Assembly (NCBI GenBank): GCA_028873695.1
Contig: JAPPNU010000032.1
Location: 1-64,000, forward strand
Length of the DNA: 64,000 bases
Reading direction: 5' to 3'
Origin: Gemmatimonadota bacterium
GTDB taxonomy: Bacteria > Latescibacterota > UBA2968 > GCA-2709665
Shown here: piece by piece, positions 36,705 through 43,709 of the stretch
Layout: each line of letters begins with the position of its first letter
How positions within the stretch are numbered: position 1 is the first letter of the stretch
Made by a program: the position numbers and the translations under genes
Notes under the pieces: model-generated
What the model was told of the DNA's origin: nothing
The model's input: only the letters and a program-made list of their open reading frames with translations
The model's database searches: none

Positions 36705-36947
36705 TCATTCCAGACCATCAGCAACCGTCGCGTCGAAATCGCTCCAGTCCTCATTGCTGGTGGCCATGGCACAGTAGGTTTCCTTCCATGACAGTTTGAC
36801 TGTGCCTGTTCCGGATAGCAGGACACCATGGTCCGTCTCTTCGAGGACGAGCGACTCGCCCCAGCCATATTTGTCCAAAAGCGCCCTGGGAAGTCGAATA
36901 CACCTGGAATTTCCGGTACGGATTAGTTTCAAGTTCCATTTTGCCAT
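36705..36947 (-). CDS. AbrB/MazE-type antitoxin, apparently without a toxin
   Basis: An 80-aa SpoVT/AbrB DNA-binding protein. The swapped-hairpin motif is visible (KLIRTGNSRCIRLPRALLDK, then GW-x-ESLVLE). The tail after residue 50 (WKETYCAMATSNEDWSDFD) is the acidic part that normally blocks a MazF/PemK toxin. The expected toxin ORF immediately downstream (36549-36704) is absent, so it is an orphan or a regulator. The start at 36947 has AGAGG 8-9 bases upstream; an in-frame ATG at 36989 has no site. Confidence 0.7.
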   Translation of the reverse strand: MAKWNLKLIRTGNSRCIRLPRALLDKYGWGESLVLEETDHGVLLSGTGTVKLSWKETYCAMATSNEDWSDFDATVADGLE

Positions 36948-37039
36948 TTCTGCGGACCTCTGTTGGATTCTTTCGGCTACGGAATTCATATAGTTACTTT
37001 AGCGCATGATGTCAAGGATTCGTTGGGACAAAATAAATC

Positions 37040-37294
37040 GGGCGCCCACAACGGCCGCCCCTACGAATGTATTATGCCAGGCAATCATTCGGATGTCGAG
37101 ACAGGCAGGCACCCACAAGGGGCGCCCCTACAATTGAAGCAATTTCGCGCAGGTGGTTGGAAATTGCAACATATGTTCTCAATTCATCGGATGAAAATCT
37201 GTGTGGCATGTTCCCCGAATTCGCCCGTACCTCTCCTCGTCATTCCCCCACGACCGACCGTGATGGTGTAGGGGCGCCCCTTGTGGGTGCCCTG
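37040..37294. repeat. Composite intergenic repeat, copy 1
   Basis: Begins GGGCGCCCACAACGGCCGCC (37040) and ends with the inverse-type sequence GTAGGGGCGCCCCTTGTGGG. Inside is a second core, GGCACCCACAAGGGGCGCCC, after a conserved CCAGGCAATC..GGATGTCGAG spacer. About 255 bp. Its right end abuts the 3' end of vapC. Confidence 0.7.
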
Positions 37295-37307
37295 GTTTTT
37301 CTCCAGG

Positions 37308-37727
37308 TCACCGCCGTTCCCAGGGATTGGTGACTTTGACGTCCAGGCCGTTGAAATCGGCGACGTTTCTGGTTGCAACCGACAGATCGTGTGCCCCGGC
37401 GGTTCCGGCGATGAGTGCATCCCCCAGATCCAGCACCCGTCCGCCGCGATGCGCCTGCGCTCGAAAGGCAGCAGCCCGCTCTGCCATATCCTTGTCGAAA
37501 GGAAGGACACGTTCCTGGTATTCGGTGATAATCCCAGACAGCGCGGCGCTCAACAGGTCACGCCGCTGACCGTGAGGCAATAACTGCAAACCGAACTCCA
37601 ACTCATGTACGACCACGGCCGACAACCAAAGGTCGTGATGCTCGGCGAGGAATGCGATAACATTCGAGTCCGGCTCGGTCCGGGTCAGTTCCGAGACGAC
37701 GTTGGTATCCAGGAGAAACCCGTTCAC
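37308..37727 (-). CDS. vapC: VapC-type PIN-domain toxin
   Basis: A 139-aa PIN ribonuclease. Acidic active-site residues are visible in LLDTNVVSE (Asp, and a nearby Glu), VVHELEFG (Glu), and DLGDALIAG (Asp), followed by the C-terminal RNVADFNGL...NPW of FitB/VapC proteins. Start GTG 37727 overlaps the antitoxin stop (GTGA), the usual antitoxin-first order. Targets (initiator tRNA or rRNA in studied cases) cannot be predicted. An intergenic repeat begins 13 bases after its stop, and a fragment of a second vapC 3' end lies 1.3 kb away. Confidence 0.9.
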   Translation of the reverse strand: MNGFLLDTNVVSELTRTEPDSNVIAFLAEHHDLWLSAVVVHELEFGLQLLPHGQRRDLLSAALSGIITEYQERVLPFDKDMAERAAAFRAQAHRGGRVLDLGDALIAGTAGAHDLSVATRNVADFNGLDVKVTNPWERR

Positions 37728-38008
37728 CCGGCGCCTCCGTCGGCGAACGGGATCTCCCGCCGTGACGTTCGATCTGAAGGAATGACGAGATTCGTCCCGT
37801 GCGGCATGTTGTCGATCAACCACTGGCCGAGCGGCTTGCGCGGTGTCGACTGATCCTTCCATACTTGCTCCGGCACCACGACGTAGGATTTCCGCACGCC
37901 GATACGCTGCGGGCCTTCGTCTACGGAAAGGCGCAGGATTTCCGACAGGCGCGCTTTTGCCTCCGCCACTGTCCAGACTCTGCCAGGTTTGTCATATTGT
38001 ATGGACAT
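37724..38008 (-). CDS. Phd/YefM-type antitoxin
   Basis: A 94-aa antitoxin with an N-terminal Phd-like DNA-binding unit (WTVAEAKARLSEILRLS ... RIGVRKSYVVVPEQVW) and a C-terminal toxin-binding tail (PLGQWLIDNMPHG). The start at 38008 has a strong GAGGAGA site. A perfect palindrome over the -10 box fits autorepression by the toxin-antitoxin complex. Confidence 0.88.
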   Translation of the reverse strand: MSIQYDKPGRVWTVAEAKARLSEILRLSVDEGPQRIGVRKSYVVVPEQVWKDQSTPRKPLGQWLIDNMPHGTNLVIPSDRTSRREIPFADGGAG

Positions 38009-38035
38009 TTTATCTCCTCTCGACGAATGTAGTCC

Positions 38036-38064
38036 AATATAGTCTATATTCATATTGAAATCAA
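38036..38064 (-). promoter_or_regulatory. Promoter with overlapping operator for the phd-vapC operon
   Basis: On the minus strand TTGATT (38064-38059), 17 bases, TATATT (38041-38036). The palindrome AATATAG-T-CTATATT (38036-38050) covers the -10 box. This is a textbook autoregulated toxin-antitoxin arrangement. Confidence 0.7.
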
Positions 38065-38143
38065 CGTGGCTTGCACAGGCGATCGACAAAAAAGCCGATC
38101 CTCGATCAATGAGGACCGGCTATCCACGCAGGCGAAAACAGGC

Positions 38144-38374
38144 CGGGCGCTCACAACGGCCGCCCCTACGGATGTATTGTCCCAGGCAATTATGCGGATG
38201 TCGAGGTAGCCGGGCACCCACAAGGGGTGCCCCTACAATTGAATATTCCTGATAATTCTGCAGGTGTTGGAATTGTCGTTTTCTTTCATTGGATGGGAAA
38301 CGATTGAACACGTCCCCGCCACATTTTCCCGCGTCCGAGCGTCAATCGTAGGGACAACCCTCGTGGTTGTTTTG
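38144..38374. repeat. Composite intergenic repeat, copy 2
   Basis: Starts GGGCGCTCACAACGGCCGCC, has the same CCAGGCAATTATGCGGATGT spacer and a second core GGGCACCCACAAGGGGTGCC, and ends near 38374 in a diverged inverse end (GTAGGGACAACCCTCGTGG). A lone core copy follows at 38411-38438. Together with 38541-38643 these repeats fill the 735-base gap between phd and the RDD gene; no gene is supported in it. Confidence 0.65.
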
Positions 38375-38540
38375 GTTAATGTTTATGCACGCATTGCTTC
38401 CCCGAAAAGGCGGGCACCCACAAGGGGTGCCCCTACAATGTTAATATTACCCAATTGGGGTTGGGCGTTGCGACATACATGACAATAGCAATGCATAGAG
38501 ATTCCTATGAGATCTCTCACCAAATCGAATACCCCGTACC

Positions 38541-38643
38541 GTGTCGGGGCACCCCTTGTGGGTGCCCTGGTTTCTCTCCAGGTCACCGCCGTTCCCAGGG
38601 ATTGGCGACTTTGAGATCCAGGCCGTTGAAGTCGACGATGTTT
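38541..38643 (-). pseudogene. Fragment of a second vapC 3' end attached to a repeat end
   Basis: Positions 38541-38643 align without gaps to the repeat right end plus vapC tail at 37265-37367. On the minus strand, 38643-38583 read N-I-V-D-F-N-G-L-D-L-K-V-A-N-P-W-E-R-R-stop, against N-V-A-D-F-N-G-L-D-V-K-V-T-N-P-W-E-R-R-stop in the intact vapC. The homology then ends abruptly, so about 120 codons are missing. It is not functional. Confidence 0.75.
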
Positions 38644-38743
38644 GCGGAGCTGATTTGATCTTGAAACAAACAAATACGCCTTGTTGTCTAAACTCACAGT
38701 TACCGCGGATTGAGATGGAAGCAGAAACCTTAGGAGGCCGAAA

Positions 38744-39205
38744 ATGACCCTTGCAGGATTCTGGAAGCGTTTTGCAGCAGCGATTGTCGATGTGTTGGCT
38801 ACCGGGACATTTGCCGGAATTTATGCAGCATTGGGTTCCTTGTTCTATGACTTCGGTACGGGTAGGTCAGGTACATTTTTCGCAGGAGATGCAATTTATG
38901 CAACTGTGATGATCGGGTTCCTGATCTGCTATCTCTGCATTGATTGGCTTTACTATGCCATAATGGAATCTTCCAGTCTTCAAGCCACGTTGGGCAAGTT
39001 GGCTCTAGGGATTATAGTCGTAGATCTCAAGGGAAACCGAATTACCTTTGCGCGAGCTTCCGGACGTCATTTTGCAAAGATGATCTCCCGAATGACCGCC
39101 TACATTGGTTATGTTATGGCGGCGTTTACGGAACGAAAACAGACCCTTCACGATATGATGGCCGGTTGTTTAATCGTGAATAAAGAGGATCGCGAGGAGA
39201 ATTAG
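38744..39205 (+). CDS. RDD-family membrane protein
   Basis: A 153-aa inner-membrane protein with the RDD signature: FWKRFAAAIVDVL (Arg, then Asp in the first helix), a second helix around VMIGFLICYLCIDWLYYAI, the TLGKLALGIIVVD loop, and a third helix YIGYVMAAF followed by QTLHDMMAGCLIV. Roles proposed for RDD proteins include small-solute or ion transport; none can be assigned here. It has an AGGAGG ribosome site and its own strong terminator, and is flanked by repeats. Confidence 0.88.
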   Translation: MTLAGFWKRFAAAIVDVLATGTFAGIYAALGSLFYDFGTGRSGTFFAGDAIYATVMIGFLICYLCIDWLYYAIMESSSLQATLGKLALGIIVVDLKGNRITFARASGRHFAKMISRMTAYIGYVMAAFTERKQTLHDMMAGCLIVNKEDREEN

Positions 39206-39232
39206 AACGAACCTCCCGGATAACGCATTTTT

Positions 39233-39272
39233 GACCCCCTGGGCGATATCGTTCGCCCAGGGGGTCTGTCTT
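39233..39272 (+). terminator. Rho-independent terminator after the RDD gene
   Basis: Perfect 14-base arms, GACCCCCTGGGCGA and its complement (39233-39246 and 39253-39266), with a 6-base loop, followed by TGTCTTGTT. It lies 27 bases after the stop. Confidence 0.85.
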
Positions 39273-39316
39273 GTTCCTGACAACGCGCTTCCCTGCGTGT
39301 CAATATCACATCTTAA

Positions 39317-39568
39317 GGGCGCCCACGAGGCCCGCCCATGCCAATGTATATCCCAGGCAATGATGCGGACGTCGAGGCAGGTGGGCGCCCACAAGGGATG
39401 CCCCTACAAATGCAACAATTTCACGCAGGTGGTCAGACGTTGCAAAAATCGGTCTTGATTCATCGGAAAAAACCGGTTCGGCGCCTTACCCGGATTCGCC
39501 TGCACCGCTCCCTCGCATTTCCCCATGACCGGCCGTGATGTCGTAGGGGCACCCCTTGTGGGTGCCCT
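39317..39568. repeat. Composite intergenic repeat, copy 3
   Basis: Same layout as copy 1: GGGCGCCCACGAGGCCCGCC start, CCAGGCAATGATGCGGACGT spacer, inner core GGGCGCCCACAAGGGATGCC, a CAATTTCACGCAGGTGGT stretch, and the inverse end GTAGGGGCACCCCTTGTGGG. It ends 15 bases before the stop of the dimethylglycine dehydrogenase-like gene and fills the rest of the 39206-39582 gap. Confidence 0.7.
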
Positions 39569-39582
39569 GATTCTTGAGGCCT

Positions 39583-42060
39583 TCACGACTTCATTTTCTC
39601 CCCCCGGGGGTCGTAGAGGGGTTCGCGCGAGACCGTGGCCGCATAGCGTTCGCCGAAGTATTCAATTTCCACGGGTGCGCCCGGTTTCGCGGTTTCCAGG
39701 GTGAGGTAGCCATAGGCGATGAATTGGCCGACGGTGTATCCGTGATTGGCGCTGGTGACGTATCCGATTACGCGGCTGCCGTCCAGTATGGGTTCCTTCC
39801 CCATCACAACAGCGTCCGGATCGTCCAGGGTGATGCAACAGAGCTTCCGTCTGATTCCCTTTTCCCTGATTTTCAGCAGGGCGTCCCGCCCCGTGAAGTC
39901 GCCCTTGTCGAGTCTGACGGCCCAGCCGAGGCCCGCTTCATAGGGGTTGTACTCCGTGTGGATGTCCGCGCCCCACAGGCGGTATCCCTTCTCCAGCCGG
40001 AGCGAGTCGAACGCCCCGCCGCCGAGCGCTGCAAGGCCGTGGTCGTTGCCTGCCTCCCACAGCGTGTCCCACAGGCGAAGCCCGAATTCAGCCGGCGCGT
40101 AGAGTTCCCATCCCAGTTCTCCCACGTAGGACAGACGCAGCGCGAGGGCGGGAACGGATCCAATCTGTATTTCCCGAGCGGAAAAATAGGGGAATGCGCG
40201 GTCGTTCAGGTCGTCGCTGCAGACCCGTTGAAGGATCCTTCGGGCTTCGGGCCCCCAGAGTCCCAGGCCGCAATAGCTGGAGGTCACGTCCGCAATGTGA
40301 ACCGCGCGTTCGTCCCGGGCATGGCGGGAAATCCACGCCAGGTCCCGCATCCCCGATCCGGCGCCGGTTAGAATCAGGAATCGATCCGCAGCCAGGCGGG
40401 TGACGGTCAGGTCCGCGGCGATGCCGCCCCGCGAATTGAGCAGGGCCGTATAGATGACCGATCCGACCGGCCGGTCGATCCGGCTGGCGGCGATGCGTTC
40501 CAGGAAATCCAGCGCGCCCGCGCCGGTGATCTCTATCTTCGTGAAGGGGGTGATGTCGCACAGCCCCGCGCGGCGCCGGGTAGCATGGTGTTCCGCGCCC
40601 TGGATGGGTGACCAGTACCGCGCCTCCCATCCGTTGCGCGATGGCAGGTCTTCTTCCTCGTCCAACAGGACGCCGTTGGCGCCGAACCACTGCGGGCGTT
40701 CCCATCCGGCGTTCTCGAAGAACACGGCGTCGAGTTCCTTCAGGCGCGGATGAAACGGGCTGACGCGCAGGCCGCGTGGATGGTCCATCTGTTCCAGCGG
40801 GTGGATGATATCGTACACTTCGCGGTACTGCTGCGACCCACGGGCTTCGACATATTCCCGGGTATGGACGTGCGGTCCGAAGCGATTGACATCGGCGTCG
40901 CCGAGATCGATCTGCGGCGCGCCGGCGTCCATCCATTCCGCCACGGCCTGCCCCACGCCGCCGCCATGTGTGATCCACACGGCTTCGGCAATCCAGAGGC
41001 CGCGAACGTCGACGGACTCTCCGAGCAGGGGCAGCCCGTCCGGCGTAAAGGAGAAGAGACCGTTGATCCTGTCGTCGAGGCAGGCGTGTTTCAGAGCGGG
41101 AAGAAGCTCGTCCGCCGCTTCGCGTGCCGCCGTGAAGAGTTCCGGTGTGAATTCCATTATAGAAGGCGACCGCACTGCTTCAGCCGGGCTGACCAGATCG
41201 TCCGGACGCACCGGAAGCGGCTCGTGTTTATAGGACCCGATGCCGTACCGGTCGCCCTGCTGCCTGAAATACATGGCGAAGTCCTGGTGGCGCAGGATGG
41301 GATGGACGACCTCGCGGGTTTCACCCGCCAGTTCCGGAAGCGGCGCGGTGAGGGCGTAGAGGTGCTGTACGGGCGTAAGGGGAATGGAGACGCCCGCCAT
41401 GCGGCCGATGCGCGGGCCCCATATTCCCGCACAGATCAACACCTGATCCGCGGCAATGCGGCCCCGGCCGGTGTTGACCCCCCTGGCCCTGCCGTTGACG
41501 ACGTCGATACCGGTGACCGTGGTTCTGCCGTAATACGCCGCGCCGGGCTTAGAGGCCCGCGCCATCGATTCGCATGCCCGCACGGCTTTGGCGATGCCGT
41601 CTGAGGGGACGTGGTACGCGCCGTGGATCCGGTTGGCATCCAGGAGGGGGAGCCTGGCCTTGGCCTCTTCCGGCGAAATGAGGCGGGCCTCCAGGTTCCA
41701 GGACCTGGCGGCGCCCAGTTTGCGCTTCAGGTCCTCCAGGCGTTCGGGCGTGTACGCGACCTCGAAGCTCCCTACAGGATAAAAGCAGGGTTCACCGTCC
41801 AGGTCCAGCGAATTATACAACGAAACCGTATTCCCCGACAGGCCGGTCATCATTTTCGAAAAGTTGGTCTGGAAAACCAGCCCCGGCGCATGGGACGTCG
41901 AGCCGCCGGTATCGAACAACGGCCCCTGGTCCAGGACCGCAATGTCCTTCCAGCCCATCCGGGTGAGATGGTAGACCGTACTGCAGCCAACGATGCCGGC
42001 GCCGATGACAACCAGGCGAGCGCGGTCCTGCATGGCGGCCTCTCCAGCTATATCAGTCAT
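39583..42060 (-). CDS. FAD-dependent dimethylglycine/sarcosine dehydrogenase-like enzyme (DAO plus GcvT domains)
   Basis: An 825-aa two-part enzyme. The N-terminal DAO domain has the dinucleotide motif VVIGAGIVGCS (residues 16-26) and STSHAPGLV, the covalent-flavin-type segment. An FAO_M linker region follows at about 380-440. The GcvT domain (about 440-820) has the folate-site pattern with ADLTVTRL and a late GYTVGQFIAYGYL segment. Such enzymes oxidatively demethylate dimethylglycine, sarcosine or related N-methyl compounds and pass formaldehyde to tetrahydrofolate. The ATG at 42060 has AGGGA upstream; Met10 of this reading (42033) and a TTG at 42087 are alternatives. The substrate is not fixed by sequence. 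Confidence 0.85.
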   Translation of the reverse strand: MTDIAGEAAMQDRARLVVIGAGIVGCSTVYHLTRMGWKDIAVLDQGPLFDTGGSTSHAPGLVFQTNFSKMMTGLSGNTVSLYNSLDLDGEPCFYPVGSFEVAYTPERLEDLKRKLGAARSWNLEARLISPEEAKARLPLLDANRIHGAYHVPSDGIAKAVRACESMARASKPGAAYYGRTTVTGIDVVNGRARGVNTGRGRIAADQVLICAGIWGPRIGRMAGVSIPLTPVQHLYALTAPLPELAGETREVVHPILRHQDFAMYFRQQGDRYGIGSYKHEPLPVRPDDLVSPAEAVRSPSIMEFTPELFTAAREAADELLPALKHACLDDRINGLFSFTPDGLPLLGESVDVRGLWIAEAVWITHGGGVGQAVAEWMDAGAPQIDLGDADVNRFGPHVHTREYVEARGSQQYREVYDIIHPLEQMDHPRGLRVSPFHPRLKELDAVFFENAGWERPQWFGANGVLLDEEEDLPSRNGWEARYWSPIQGAEHHATRRRAGLCDITPFTKIEITGAGALDFLERIAASRIDRPVGSVIYTALLNSRGGIAADLTVTRLAADRFLILTGAGSGMRDLAWISRHARDERAVHIADVTSSYCGLGLWGPEARRILQRVCSDDLNDRAFPYFSAREIQIGSVPALALRLSYVGELGWELYAPAEFGLRLWDTLWEAGNDHGLAALGGGAFDSLRLEKGYRLWGADIHTEYNPYEAGLGWAVRLDKGDFTGRDALLKIREKGIRRKLCCITLDDPDAVVMGKEPILDGSRVIGYVTSANHGYTVGQFIAYGYLTLETAKPGAPVEIEYFGERYAATVSREPLYDPRGEKMKS

Positions 42061-42264
42061 CGGAGTCGTCCCTGCATCGGCACGCAAATGATGCGCCGAA
42101 TTTCGAACAAATCCCTTGACATCGATATTCCAGTTCCTTTCTTTATTATCCTATCCGATACCGGGTTGCGGTACGTGAATACGCGCCGGATGGATTTCGG
42201 TTGCCGGAAAACCCCCGGTGAACCGGAGCGTTTTCAACGCATCACAAGCATAAGGAGGCCTGCC

Positions 42265-42900
42265 ATGCCACTGCGACTGGGGGACGATGCGCCCGATTTT
42301 ACGGCCGAGACGACCGAAGGCACGGTCCGCTTTCACGAATGGCTGGGAGACGGCTGGGGGATCCTGTTCTCGCATCCCGCCGACTTTACGCCGGTCTGTA
42401 CCACCGAACTGGGCGTCGTTGCCAAGTTGAAGGCGGAGTTCGAAAAGCGAAACGTCAAGGTGATCGGGGTGAGCGTGGACCCGCTGGACTCTCATCACGG
42501 CTGGGTCAGCGACATCAACGAGACCCAGAACACCACCATGAACTTCCCGCTGATTGCCGACCCGGACAAAGCCGTGGCCAGCATGTACGATATGATTCAC
42601 CCGAACGAGGACGACAAGGCCACGGTCAGGTCCGTATTCGTGATCGGGCCGGACAAGAAGGTCAAGCTCACATTGACCTATCCGGCTTCCACGGGTCGGA
42701 ATTTCGCCGAAATCCTGCGGGTGATCGATTCGCTGCAACTGACGGCCTACCACCAGGTGGCAACGCCCGTCAACTGGGAGGACGGCGAGGACTGCATCAT
42801 CGTTCCGGCGGTGACGGACGAAGAGGCAGTCGAGAAATTCCCCAAGGGGTTTACAACCATCAAGCCTTACCTGAGGTACACCCCGCAGCCGAACAAATAG
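42265..42900 (+). CDS. 1-Cys peroxiredoxin (Prx6/AhpC-TSA family)
   Basis: A 211-aa peroxidase. The peroxidatic Cys45 is in DFTPVCTTE. No C-terminal resolving cysteine in the 2-Cys context is present, though a Cys occurs in GEDCIIVP. Length and the HPNEDD...RSVFVIGPDKKVKL block match the Prx6 subgroup. The ATG at 42265 has a perfect AGGAGG 8 bases before it, so the longer open frame upstream is ignored. A TTGACA hexamer at 42116 could be its -35, but no well-spaced -10 is evident. It is divergent to the dehydrogenase gene, whose flavin makes hydrogen peroxide in oxidase variants. Confidence 0.9.
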   Translation: MPLRLGDDAPDFTAETTEGTVRFHEWLGDGWGILFSHPADFTPVCTTELGVVAKLKAEFEKRNVKVIGVSVDPLDSHHGWVSDINETQNTTMNFPLIADPDKAVASMYDMIHPNEDDKATVRSVFVIGPDKKVKLTLTYPASTGRNFAEILRVIDSLQLTAYHQVATPVNWEDGEDCIIVPAVTDEEAVEKFPKGFTTIKPYLRYTPQPNK

Positions 42901-42923
42901 CCCGTCTCCGGGCCCACACCTGT

Positions 42924-42973
42924 CAGCCTGCAGTACGTCTTCCGTGGAAGCGTATTGCAGGCTGTTTGTTTTC
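42924..42973 (+). terminator. Rho-independent terminator after the peroxiredoxin gene
   Basis: A long near-perfect hairpin with arms CAGCCTGCAGTACGTCTTCC and GGAAGCGTATTGCAGGCTG around GT, followed by TTTGTTTTCG. It probably also serves the convergent HAD gene. Confidence 0.85.
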
Positions 42974-43031
42974 GTTTGACGGCTGGACCGGTTTCCGGAA
43001 AGTCCGGAACACCCAATCGGGATGACACGTC

Positions 43032-43709
43032 CTACGACGCCAGTCCCACGACCTCCTGAAGGCTGGATATTTCGTGGTCCGGTTTCGGGATATTCGGCTT
43101 GAGTGCCTCGCCCTTTCGATTCAGCCATGCGACCCTGATACCTGCCCGACGCGCGCCGACGATGTCGTCGTCCTGCGAATCGCCCACGTAGAGGGTCTCT
43201 TCCGGACGGCTGCCGATCAGGCGCAGGGCTTCATGGAAGATCTCCGGCGCCGGTTTGTAGGCGCGGGCGGATTCCGAACTGACGACCACGCGAAACGACA
43301 GGTTGTTTTTCCCGAGCGCGATATTCAGATGGTCCTCGTCCGCGTTGGATATCACGCCCGTCCGATAGGACTCGAGCCCGGCCAGCGCGGGCCTGACGTC
43401 CTCGTAGAGAGGCGCGTCGGCGAAAACATCGAACAGGCCGTCGACGTAGTGTTCGAAGGAAACGCGTTTGCCCAGTTGCTCAAACGTCCGTTCGAGGCTG
43501 ATGAGATGCGCCTGGCGTATGGTGTAAAACGTTTCGCCCCAAAGGAGCGGAAAAAACGACAGGTCCCACGTGTTGAAGAAATCCATCGCGGACATGTCCA
43601 GTTCCTGTTCCCTGACGATCCGGCCGCACAGGGCATGCAGTTTGTCCATGGCGCCCGAGAACAGCGTTTCATAGCCATCGAAGAATATCGTGGTGACACC
43701 TGTTGACAT
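43032..43709 (-). CDS. HAD-superfamily hydrolase
   Basis: A 225-aa phosphatase or dehalogenase-like protein. Motif I is IFFDGYETL, with Asp but Gly-Tyr where D-x-D is usual (FFDGYE instead of DxDGT). Motif II is GVISNADED, motif III Lys in ARAYKPAPEIF, motif IV VGDSQDDDIVGARRAG. The loss of the second motif I Asp is also seen in haloacid-dehalogenase-type members, so a phosphatase role is not assured. The start overlaps the preceding PhyH gene (ATGA). Confidence 0.85.
   Translation of the reverse strand: MSTGVTTIFFDGYETLFSGAMDKLHALCGRIVREQELDMSAMDFFNTWDLSFFPLLWGETFYTIRQAHLISLERTFEQLGKRVSFEHYVDGLFDVFADAPLYEDVRPALAGLESYRTGVISNADEDHLNIALGKNNLSFRVVVSSESARAYKPAPEIFHEALRLIGSRPEETLYVGDSQDDDIVGARRAGIRVAWLNRKGEALKPNIPKPDHEISSLQEVVGLAS

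Noticed and set aside
37040..39568. Repeated GGGCACCCACAAGGGGTGCCC cores as a possible CRISPR array.
   Set aside because: Spacing is irregular, spacers are themselves repeated, and there are no cas genes. The pattern fits dispersed palindromic repeats.
41611..42264. A 218-codon N-terminal extension of the peroxiredoxin.
   Set aside because: It runs antisense through the dehydrogenase gene. The ATG at 42265 has a perfect AGGAGG site and gives the normal family length.
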